Below are positions 57,585 through 64,000 of a stretch of 64,000 bases of DNA, piece by piece. The notes under the pieces are model-generated. The model was not told the origin of the DNA and did no database searches. It saw nothing but the letters and a program-made list of their open reading frames with translations. The translations under genes and the position numbers were made by a program. This stretch comes from JAGWBD01 sp965220615 (GTDB lineage Bacteria; Chloroflexota; Anaerolineae; Aggregatilineales; Phototrophicaceae), in assembly GCA_965220615.1 (NCBI GenBank), contig CBDCQL010000002.1, positions 744,001 to 808,000 of the forward strand. Reading direction: 5' to 3'. Within the stretch, counting starts at the first letter, position 1. Each line of letters opens with the position of its first letter.

Positions 57585-58455
57585 ACGATTTGCCAACAGG
57601 CAATACACCTTGTCAATTCTGGATGAAGCCAGGCGTCAATTTTTCCCGGTAATCAAATACGCCCTGGTCGTCGCGGGCGGCATCGGCACGGCGCTGCCCT
57701 TCATCTGGATGGTGCTCAGCTCCTTCAAGACCAACGCCGACATTGGCCGCATCCCCATGCACTGGTTCCCGACTGAGTGGGTCCCGCAAAACTACGCGAA
57801 GGTCTTCGAGATCATGCCCTTCGCGCGCTTCTACCTGAACAGCGTCATCGTCGGTGTGTTGACGACCCTGGGTGCCTTGCTGATTTGTTCCATGGCGGCC
57901 TACGCCTTCGCGCGCATCCGCTTCATCGGGCGCGACGTCATGTTCATGCTCATCCTGGCGACCATCATGATCCCCTGGTGGGTCACGCTGATTCCGGCCT
58001 ATCTGGTGATTCGTCAACTGGGATGGTTGAATACCTATCAGGGACTGGCCGTCCCCGGCATGCTCAACATTATGGGCATTTTCCTGTTGCGACAGTTTTT
58101 CCGCACCATCCCGCCGGATATCGAAGACGCAGCCTTCGTCGATGGCGCCAGCCGCCTGCAAATCTACGCTCGCATCGTCCTGCCCATGGCCAAGCCGGCC
58201 CTGTTGACCGTCGGACTGATGACCCTGATGGGCAGCTGGAACAGCCTGGTGTGGCCCCTTGTTATTTCGCAACACGAATCGATGCGGACGCTGCCACTGG
58301 GTCTGGCGGTGCTGGCCAACCTGGCGGGTTGGGTGCGTCATGAAACGGGCGCACTGCTGGCCGCCACTTTCCTCTCAATTCTGCCGATCGTGGTGATTTA
58401 CATGTTCCTGCAGCAGTACTTCATCCGCGGCCTGGCGCTCAGCGGACTGAAGTAG
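57574..58455 (+). CDS. Sugar ABC transporter permease (MalG-like)
   Basis: 293 aa. First helix YALVVAGGIGTALPFIWMVLSSFKTNADI, then FARFYLNSVIVGVLTTLGALLICSMAAYAFARIRFIGRD; the EAA loop is IEDAAFVDGASRLQIYARIVLPMAKPALL and the protein ends FLQQYFIRGLALSGLK, all typical of MalG-type subunits. It completes the importer with the preceding two genes and converges on plsC with a 13-base gap. Confidence 0.93.
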   Translation: MTAERFANRQYTLSILDEARRQFFPVIKYALVVAGGIGTALPFIWMVLSSFKTNADIGRIPMHWFPTEWVPQNYAKVFEIMPFARFYLNSVIVGVLTTLGALLICSMAAYAFARIRFIGRDVMFMLILATIMIPWWVTLIPAYLVIRQLGWLNTYQGLAVPGMLNIMGIFLLRQFFRTIPPDIEDAAFVDGASRLQIYARIVLPMAKPALLTVGLMTLMGSWNSLVWPLVISQHESMRTLPLGLAVLANLAGWVRHETGALLAATFLSILPIVVIYMFLQQYFIRGLALSGLK

Positions 58456-58468
58456 GGCGGGCCACACT

Positions 58469-59209
58469 TCAGGCAGTTCCAACAAACTCCAGAGTGTTGC
58501 TGCTGGCCTGGTCGAGGTCGCTGTACGCGCCGCGCAGCGCGGGATCGACCAGCGCGGCGGAGAGTTGGTACATGGCCTCGTCGGTCATCTCCTGCAAACG
58601 CTTGCGTGAGATGCGACGCGTCCCCTCCTTGCGAAAGCGGAAAGGGCGACCGTAGCGGAGATGAATCTCCGGGCGATGCAGGCGCAGCCATTTACGGTTC
58701 CAGCCGCGGGCGCCGGAGATGGCGCAGGGCAGAACCACCGCGTCCGTCCTGGTGGCGATCCAGGCCAGGCCTTCCTTCGGCCGCGCCAGACCGCCTTGGC
58801 GCTGCCGTGTGCCCTCAGGCGCGATGAGGATACACTGGCCGTCGCGCAGCAATTCGATTGACGTCGACAGCGCCTGGCGGTCGATCTCGCCGCGCCGAAT
58901 CGTGTAGCAGTCCCACCACCAGACAGCCAGACGACCGAGGAAAAAGTAGGTATTTTCGATCTTGGTCATGGGGATGACAAAGCGCTGGGCGGTGGTGGCC
59001 ATGATCAGTCCGGGGTCCAGCCCGCTGGTGTGATTGATCATCATGATCAGGGGGCCGCGAGCCGGAATATGCTCCAGGCCGGTGACCGTCAGCCGGTTGA
59101 AGCTGAAGGCAATCGCACGGATGGCCGAGCGAAACACGCTTCGGCGCCATCGCAGCCAGGGGCTGTCCTGACGTTGCAGGTATAGCTGTACCTCAGCCCG
59201 GGCACTCAT
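58469..59209 (-). CDS. 1-acyl-sn-glycerol-3-phosphate acyltransferase-like (PlsC)
   Basis: 246 aa. Acyltransferase block I is MMINHTSGLDPGLIM (NHx4D) near residue 58, block III LIAPEGTRQRQGGLARPKEGLAWIA near residue 128, and block IV VLPCAISGARGW. It would acylate lysophosphatidic acid in phospholipid synthesis, though lysophospholipid or other acceptors are possible. ATG overlaps the stop of the pseudouridine synthase gene by 4 bases. Confidence 0.9.
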   Translation of the reverse strand: MSARAEVQLYLQRQDSPWLRWRRSVFRSAIRAIAFSFNRLTVTGLEHIPARGPLIMMINHTSGLDPGLIMATTAQRFVIPMTKIENTYFFLGRLAVWWWDCYTIRRGEIDRQALSTSIELLRDGQCILIAPEGTRQRQGGLARPKEGLAWIATRTDAVVLPCAISGARGWNRKWLRLHRPEIHLRYGRPFRFRKEGTRRISRKRLQEMTDEAMYQLSAALVDPALRGAYSDLDQASSNTLEFVGTA

Positions 59210-60063
59210 AGGCGAACCTTGCGACGGGCCGGCCTTCCGCCGCTCCGCCGGCCCGATGGCCTGCGGGAGTTGCGCCGTTGCTGCGGTCGTACGGGCCGTT
59301 TGCGTGGCGGACGGGGCTGCCGGCTTCGTTTGAGGGCGCTGTCCGGCGTTTTCAGGAGGGTCAATTCACGCTTGTCCAGTTCACGCCATTGGCCAGGTCT
59401 CAAATCGCCCAGGCCGAGGCGACCGATGTGCGTCCGGGTCAGGTGGCGCACCGGGTGGCCCAGTGCGCTGGCGACGCGACGAATCTGACGTTTGCGGCCC
59501 TCCGCCATGACGATTTCGACCACCGCCAGGCCCTGACTGTTTTTGACGACCCTGACAACGCAGGGCGCCGTTCTGCTCTCCTCTTCCGGCAACCAGATGC
59601 CCTGTTCCCACTTTCGCAGGGCGTCGCTGTTGGGCAAACCGTAGAGCGTGGCCCGATAGGTCCGCGTGTGCTGGAAGCTCGGATGAGTCAGGCGGTGGGT
59701 CAGTTCGCCATCGTTGGTCAACACCACCAGCCCCTGGCTGTCGGCGTCGAGGCGTCCCACCAGAAACAGATGTCCGGATCGCCTGACCAGATCGCGCACT
59801 GTGGCGCGCTCATCTCCCTTGTGGCGGGTCGTGCTCGAGAGTACGTTGAGCGGTTTGTTTAGCGCGATGTAGACCTGCCTGGGCACGCGCAGCCGCAAGA
59901 TCTCGCTGTCCAGCGTGATTTCGTCGCGGGCCGGGTCGGCCTTTGCGCCGAGTTCCGCGACTTCACCGTTTATGCGTACGCGACCCTGGCGAATGAACTC
60001 CTCGCAGGCGCGCCGCGATCCCAGACCGCCCTGGGCCATGAGTTTTTGCAAGCGTTGTTGCAC
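59206..60063 (-). CDS. 23S rRNA pseudouridine synthase, RluB/RsuA family
   Basis: 285 aa. I choose the GTG at 60063, with AGGAG six bases upstream, over a GTG at 60099. An N-terminal S4 RNA-binding domain (LQKLMAQGGLGSRRACEEFIRQGRVRING) precedes the catalytic domain with FLVGRLDADSQGLVVLTNDGEL, where the Asp of RLD attacks uridine, and KRQIRRVASALGHPVRHLTRTHIG. The last ~40 residues are Arg/Pro/Lys-rich and disordered, probably aiding rRNA binding. Coupled to plsC by a 4-base overlap. Confidence 0.93.
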   Translation of the reverse strand: MQQRLQKLMAQGGLGSRRACEEFIRQGRVRINGEVAELGAKADPARDEITLDSEILRLRVPRQVYIALNKPLNVLSSTTRHKGDERATVRDLVRRSGHLFLVGRLDADSQGLVVLTNDGELTHRLTHPSFQHTRTYRATLYGLPNSDALRKWEQGIWLPEEESRTAPCVVRVVKNSQGLAVVEIVMAEGRKRQIRRVASALGHPVRHLTRTHIGRLGLGDLRPGQWRELDKRELTLLKTPDSALKRSRQPRPPRKRPVRPQQRRNSRRPSGRRSGGRPARRKVRL

Positions 60064-60120
60064 GCGCTTCTCCTGCTGCCGCTGACTCTCAAGGCCCACG
60101 CCAACGGGACCTGCCAGGCG

Positions 60121-61017
60121 CTAGCAGTCCGGCTCTTCAAGACAAATCTGCGCCAGGGATTCGTAAACGCTCACGACGGCGCTGTTGTCCAGTTCGCGAT
60201 TGCCCTGTTCCAGCATGGCGGTATAGAGTTGGTGGATCACCGCGGAAAGCGGCAGCGGAATGCCGTAGGTGCGGGCCGTATCCAGAATGATGCCATGATC
60301 CTTGTGTTGCATGTAGGCCTTAAAGCCGGGCTGTCGATTGCCGGCAAAAAGCCGCGGCGGCTTGACGTCCAGGGTCCACATTTGGGCGGCGCCACCCTTG
60401 ATGGCGTCCACCACGCGCTGCGGATCGACGCCCGCCTTTTGCGCGGTGATCAGCGCTTCCGCCAGCGAGGCCATCTGCGCACCGACGATGATCTGGTTGC
60501 AGACCTTGGCAATCTGGCCCGCTCCGCTGTCCCCGACCAGCACCCAGGCCTTGCCCGTGGCTTCAAAGAGCGGGACAGAGCGGTCAAAAGCCTCCTGCGG
60601 CCCGCCAACCATGATGGTCAGCGTGCCGTCGCGCGCGCCAACGTCGCCGCCGCTGACGGGCGCATCCAGCGCCTGGACGTCCTTCTCCGCCAGCCGGTCG
60701 GCCAACATGCGGGCAGTCTCGGGTTTGATCGTGCTGTTGTCGATAAAGATCGTCCCGGGCTCGGCGCCCTCAAGAATCCCGTCGGCGCCGAGCACGACCT
60801 GCTCGACGTCCGGCGAATCGGGCAGATTGGTGCAAACGAATTCGACCTGCCCGGCTACCTCGGCCGGCGAGTTCGCGGTGCTGGCGCCCTCTGCAGCGAG
60901 CGAATCGACGATGGCGCGGCTGCGATTGTGGACGACCAGTTCATGGCCGGCCTTCATCAGATTGCGCGCCATGGCAGCGCCCATGATGCCCAGCCCGATA
61001 TATCCGATTTTCGCCAT
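60121..61017 (-). CDS. NAD(P)-dependent beta-hydroxyacid dehydrogenase (3-hydroxyisobutyrate / tartronate semialdehyde reductase type)
   Basis: 298 aa from ATG at 61017 with AAGGAG six bases upstream. Rossmann loop IGYIGLGIMGAAMARNLMKAGHEL, then DAPVSGGDVGARDGTLTIMVGG (substrate loop) near residue 120, catalytic Lys in GAGQIAKVCNQIIVGAQM and the C-terminal KDHGIILDTARTYGIPLPL. Members reduce or oxidise small beta-hydroxyacids (3-hydroxyisobutyrate, glycerate precursors). The exact substrate is undecided; GarR-like is a fair guess. It precedes rluB by 57 bases on the same strand. Confidence 0.9.
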   Translation of the reverse strand: MAKIGYIGLGIMGAAMARNLMKAGHELVVHNRSRAIVDSLAAEGASTANSPAEVAGQVEFVCTNLPDSPDVEQVVLGADGILEGAEPGTIFIDNSTIKPETARMLADRLAEKDVQALDAPVSGGDVGARDGTLTIMVGGPQEAFDRSVPLFEATGKAWVLVGDSGAGQIAKVCNQIIVGAQMASLAEALITAQKAGVDPQRVVDAIKGGAAQMWTLDVKPPRLFAGNRQPGFKAYMQHKDHGIILDTARTYGIPLPLSAVIHQLYTAMLEQGNRELDNSAVVSVYESLAQICLEEPDC

Positions 61018-61040
61018 CAGGCGCTCCTTGTCCTGTGCTT

Positions 61041-62621
61041 TCAGTCCTTGCGGGTCACGCGGAACTGTAGCGGAATTCCCAGCATTAGACGAGTCTGGGC
61101 CTGAAGGGTAGGCAGCGCCACAAAGACCAGCGCCAGGATGAGCATCAGGGGGAAACTTGCAATCGTGAGAACGCGTTCTTTCAGCGTCTGCGGGCGATCT
61201 GCGGGCCTGGGCGGTCGCATGCTGACGTCCTGTGCCCACAGAATGATGCACAGTGTGGAAACCAGCAGAAAACCCGTTTGCAAGGCCAGAAAGACCGGAC
61301 TGCGAACATTTAGCTTGAGCGACTCAAGCAAGATATCGGGGTGAATCAGCAGGGTAACCTGGGAGCCAACAGTCAACAGAATCCAGCCCGCGCCGGCCAG
61401 CAGGATGTCGTGGGCGACGCGGAAGAGCAACTGAAAGGCGACGCCAAAGCGAATGTCCGGACGCGCCAGCATTTGCGCAATGATGTAGCCGACCTCCTTG
61501 CTGCCCCAGGCGTGGCGCAGGGTCTGCAAGTAGCGGTTGACGACGGTTTCACGCAGGTTCCTGCCGGTGGTGGCGTGGGCAGCAAAGGGCAGGAAGATGC
61601 GCTCCAGCCGGACCTGACCCTCTTTGGCAAACCAGGACTTGATGAACATGTGCCATTCGTCGGCGATAACGTCACCGTCCCAGTAATCGCTTTCATCCAG
61701 CAAACGCATGCTCAGGGACCAGGACGACATCGGCAGTGGCAACCACCATGGCGCGGAAAGATAGGCAAGTTCGAAGGCGGTTGAGTAGGCATTGATCAGG
61801 CGCATGGGCGGGCTGATGTCCCAGATGTTGGCGTGATAGCGAATCGGCGCCTGCCAGAAGCGCAAGTGCCTCTGGGGATGCAGGGCGAAAAGGCAGGTCA
61901 AGGCGCTGAAATAACGCGGGTCCCACAAAGTATCAGCGTCCATACTGGTGACGACCAGGGTGTCCAGCTTCAGTTGCCCGCCCTTTACCAGAGCCAGATA
62001 CGCCTGTCGCGCGGCCCATGCGAGGTTGGCGGATTTGCACTGAATTTCACCTGGCAGGTCTTGGGGGTGCATGCTGTAATGAATGGCCGCAAACCGGTCG
62101 GCAAAGGTCTCACAGAGCTTTTGGGCCTTTGCCGACGAACTCTCTTCGGCCTCCTCCATGGCCAGCACCACGTGCATTTGCTCCCTGGCTTCGGGATAAC
62201 GCGCAAGGCAGTCAAGAGTCTCCTGCAGGGTGGCGAGCGACTCGCCGTAGTTGGGGATGATGACGAGATGGCGGATTTCATCCAGGGGCAGGGAATCGGG
62301 CCTGGCGTGTTGATGCCAGTACGCCACCCAGTCCTGGCGTTCCCAGGCACGGATCCGGCGCAGTCCGATGAAATTGGCGATGCCGGCAAGCAGGAAACGC
62401 AGGGCGGAATACAGCCCGATCAATGATGCCAGGGCCAGAATGACGTATGGCGCCAGAAAAGCCAGGGCCAGCGAGACCAGCAAGGCCAGCCAGGCCACTA
62501 AACCGGGAATCCCGTCCAGTAACCTTTGGGGAACGCGCGAAGGCGGGTAAGTGCTGCGTGGACGCTGCCGGACGCCGGGCCCGGCATTCGTGTGTCGACC
62601 GCCACCGGAAAGCAAGGGCAA
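61041..62621 (-). CDS. Membrane glycosyltransferase family 2 (cellulose-synthase-like)
   Basis: 526 aa, TTG start with GAGG six bases upstream. Two N-terminal helices (LVAWLALLVSLALAFLAPYVILALASLIGLY region), a GT-A domain with IIPNYGESLATLQETLDCLARYPE, the MDADTLWDPRYF DxD motif near residue 235, and CKSANLAWAARQAYL. In place of a QxxRW motif it has NRYLQTLRHAWGSKEVGY, and three or more C-terminal helices follow. It probably moves or elongates a glycan at the membrane. The acceptor is unknown, and DGDVIADEWHMFIKSWF is the acidic catalytic segment. Confidence 0.82.
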   Translation of the reverse strand: MPLLSGGGRHTNAGPGVRQRPRSTYPPSRVPQRLLDGIPGLVAWLALLVSLALAFLAPYVILALASLIGLYSALRFLLAGIANFIGLRRIRAWERQDWVAYWHQHARPDSLPLDEIRHLVIIPNYGESLATLQETLDCLARYPEAREQMHVVLAMEEAEESSSAKAQKLCETFADRFAAIHYSMHPQDLPGEIQCKSANLAWAARQAYLALVKGGQLKLDTLVVTSMDADTLWDPRYFSALTCLFALHPQRHLRFWQAPIRYHANIWDISPPMRLINAYSTAFELAYLSAPWWLPLPMSSWSLSMRLLDESDYWDGDVIADEWHMFIKSWFAKEGQVRLERIFLPFAAHATTGRNLRETVVNRYLQTLRHAWGSKEVGYIIAQMLARPDIRFGVAFQLLFRVAHDILLAGAGWILLTVGSQVTLLIHPDILLESLKLNVRSPVFLALQTGFLLVSTLCIILWAQDVSMRPPRPADRPQTLKERVLTIASFPLMLILALVFVALPTLQAQTRLMLGIPLQFRVTRKD

Positions 62622-62691
62622 GCTCGACCTCGGTTTGATTCAGGACGCCAGCTCAGGATAGCACAGGGCTGAAGCCTTCCAGGAGCACGGT

Positions 62692-63897
62692 TCAGACCCC
62701 CGGAGGGGCCTTGCTACCCTTGCTGCCCTTACGGCCATGCAGCCTTGTCAGGCCTATGAGATCACTACGAAAATCGTAGCTGTTGCGTCGCTTTTCGACG
62801 CTGGCCGCGCGCGCCAGGTCGACAAGTTCATCGAGCAACTCCGAAAACGCAAGTCCGCTCTCCTGCCACAGCCAGGCGGCAAGCGATCCCGGCATGGTAT
62901 TGATCTCTCCCAGCCAGACTTCTTCGCTCTGCGGTTTGACGAAGAAGTCGATTCGCGCGATGCCGTGCCCGTCGATGGCCTGGAAGGCTTGAATCGCCAG
63001 GTCCTGGATGTGTTGCGTCAGGCCCTCGTCCAGAGGCGCAGGTATGATGCGACCGGCGCTCTTCATCCCTTCCGGGCCGTGCAGATATTTTTCCTCGTAG
63101 GTCAGGAACTCATCCCAGGTCAGGGGTTGCTCCAGTGCTGAAGCGCGCAGGTTCGGGCTGTTGCCGATCACGGAGCAGTTAATTTCGACGTGGCCGGTGA
63201 TGCCCTGTTCGACCAGGATGCGGCGGTCAAAGTGTGTAGCCACGTCGATCGAGGCGCGCAGAAGGGACTCATTGTCGGCGCGGCCGATTCCAATGCTGGA
63301 TCCGGCAGTGGCCGGCTTTACAAAGACCGGCCATTCAAACTGGTCCCTGATTCGGGCCAGCGTGGTTTCCGGATCATCCCGCCATTGCTGTCGGTGAAAA
63401 TGCAGGGCCGGCACAAGAGGAATGCCCTGTTGCTGAAGCACGGCGCGTGTAGTGACTTTGTCATTGGCCAGCGCCGACCCCAGGGTCAGGCAACCCACGT
63501 AGGGCACGTCCGCCAGTTCCAGCAGGCCCTGCAGCGTGCCGTCTTCACCATGGGTGCCATGAATCGCGGGGAATACGACGTCGATGCGTTGAAGCCTGCT
63601 GCGGCGGAAACGACCGGCCAGGGGCTGCAGCAGCAGCCCGTGATGCCTTAGGTCCGGCGATAGCAGCAGGGGATAGACGGCGTCGTTTGTCGTGACGTCG
63701 TCATCGAAGCTGGCCAGTTCCAGCAAGGGGTCACCGCCGTACCAGCTTCCTTCACGGCTGACATAGACCGGCACCACCTCATAACGCTCCCGGTCCAGCG
63801 CGCGCATGACCTGGCTGGCAGTGACGATCGACACATCATGTTCGACGCTGCGCCCGCCAAAGATGACGGCGACGGTCCTGCGACGGCGAGCGCTCAT
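62692..63897 (-). CDS. ddl: D-alanine--D-alanine ligase
   Basis: 401 aa, ATP-grasp. VAVIFGGRSVEHDVSIVTASQVMRAL, FPAIHGTHGEDGTLQGLLELADVPYVG, VFVKPATAGSSIGIGRA (ATP loop) and ARIDFFVKPQSEEVWLGEINTMPGSLAAWLW (metal site) give the full Ddl set. It makes the D-Ala-D-Ala dipeptide for peptidoglycan. It is longer than E. coli DdlB, with an extra ~30-residue basic C-terminal tail ending GRKGSKGSKAPPGV. ATG overlaps the stop of an upstream M20 gene by 4 bases. Confidence 0.95.
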   Translation of the reverse strand: MSARRRRTVAVIFGGRSVEHDVSIVTASQVMRALDRERYEVVPVYVSREGSWYGGDPLLELASFDDDVTTNDAVYPLLLSPDLRHHGLLLQPLAGRFRRSRLQRIDVVFPAIHGTHGEDGTLQGLLELADVPYVGCLTLGSALANDKVTTRAVLQQQGIPLVPALHFHRQQWRDDPETTLARIRDQFEWPVFVKPATAGSSIGIGRADNESLLRASIDVATHFDRRILVEQGITGHVEINCSVIGNSPNLRASALEQPLTWDEFLTYEEKYLHGPEGMKSAGRIIPAPLDEGLTQHIQDLAIQAFQAIDGHGIARIDFFVKPQSEEVWLGEINTMPGSLAAWLWQESGLAFSELLDELVDLARAASVEKRRNSYDFRSDLIGLTRLHGRKGSKGSKAPPGV

Positions 63898-64000
63898 GCA
63901 GACTTTCGCAAGAGATGGAAGGCGGATTCCAGCAGAAGGGCGGCGCCCAGCGGGAAGGAGGACTCGTCGATATCGAAGACCGGCGTGTGGTGGCCGCGCT
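63894..64000 (-). CDS. M20-family amidohydrolase, C-terminal fragment (cut by window edge)
   Basis: The last 34 residues of a reverse-strand gene enter from the right edge. HHTPVFDIDESSFPLGAALL is the classical end of hippurate hydrolase / N-acyl-amino-acid amidohydrolases (HHxPxFDIDExxLPxGAALL), where the His contributes to the metal site. The remainder is outside the window. TGA overlaps the ddl ATG (ATGA), so both belong to one operon. Confidence 0.8.
   Translation of the reverse strand, partial: RGHHTPVFDIDESSFPLGAALLLESAFHLLRKSA

Overview
The window is GC-rich, densely packed bacterial chromosome. Several features point to a member of the Chloroflexota (Anaerolineae/Caldilineae-like). 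These are lipoproteins with long Thr/Pro-rich linkers after the lipobox, a TolB-like beta-propeller and a LysM lipoprotein, a LysW-carrier lysine pathway, a gamma-alpha fused 2-oxoacid:ferredoxin oxidoreductase, Tat-type sugar-binding proteins, paired LLM flavin enzymes and DUF2961/phytanoyl-dioxygenase genes. The placement is inferred from gene content; no rRNA is present. I found no tRNA, rRNA, IS element, prophage or CRISPR array. Two genes are cut by the window edges: a P-type ATPase N-terminus on the left and an M20 amidohydrolase C-terminus on the right.

Layout. 1-4 kb: P-type ATPase start, KorAB and a GntR regulator with a near-perfect 22-bp operator. 4-8.4 kb: orphan DNA methyltransferase, threonine ammonia-lyase, aminotransferase, RNase HI and a VOC/DUF6958 pair. 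8.4-13 kb: aconitase, DsbA-like protein, HIT and FabG. 13-19 kb: a run lon - pfkB kinase - LysM lipoprotein - TolB-like lipoprotein. 19-22 kb: extracytoplasmic FlgD-like protein with two coupled GT2 enzymes. 22-28 kb: HPF, ComF, the ylmD/ylmE/ylmG-like trio, a coiled-coil zinc-ribbon protein, a polyprenyl sugar transferase and a DUF4177-like protein. 28-35 kb: DUF2085, a CcdA-TlpA fusion, a CBS-CCA nucleotidyltransferase, UbiA and an M1 peptidase. 35-40 kb: DUF2961 and PhyH divergent pair, YifB, and an ornithine cyclodeaminase homologue. 40-45 kb: lysW-X-Y-Z-J-K. 45-50 kb: fructosamine kinase with a dipeptide-type ABC importer (SBP, two permeases, no ATPase). 50-54 kb: M24 peptidase - RidA - LLM - TIGR04076 - LLM. 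53.7-55 kb: rpmF-fabD. 55-58.5 kb: sugar ABC importer. 58.5-64 kb: PlsC, RluB-type synthase, 3-hydroxyisobutyrate-dehydrogenase-like protein, membrane GT2, Ddl and the M20 fragment.

The most notable observation is the 5' leader of the lysW operon (minus strand, about 45274 to 45049). Behind a promoter-like sequence with a 17-bp spacer it encodes a 14-codon peptide, MVSFDGAKAKKPAS. Its three Lys codons sit in an RNA segment that can pair 11 of 12 positions with a downstream segment. Next come a 10-bp antiterminator helix and a mutually exclusive intrinsic terminator with a U-run. This is the arrangement of trp/his-type ribosome-mediated transcription attenuation, here apparently sensing lysyl-tRNA and controlling the LysW lysine pathway. 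It also argues that the cluster makes lysine rather than arginine.

Other regulatory structure seen: consensus-like promoters for lon, rpmF-fabD, the dipeptide importer and the zinc-ribbon gene; GC-rich hairpins directly after both solute-binding-protein genes; and a 10-bp inverted repeat that supplies the ribosome-binding site of both divergent genes in the DUF2961/PhyH pair.
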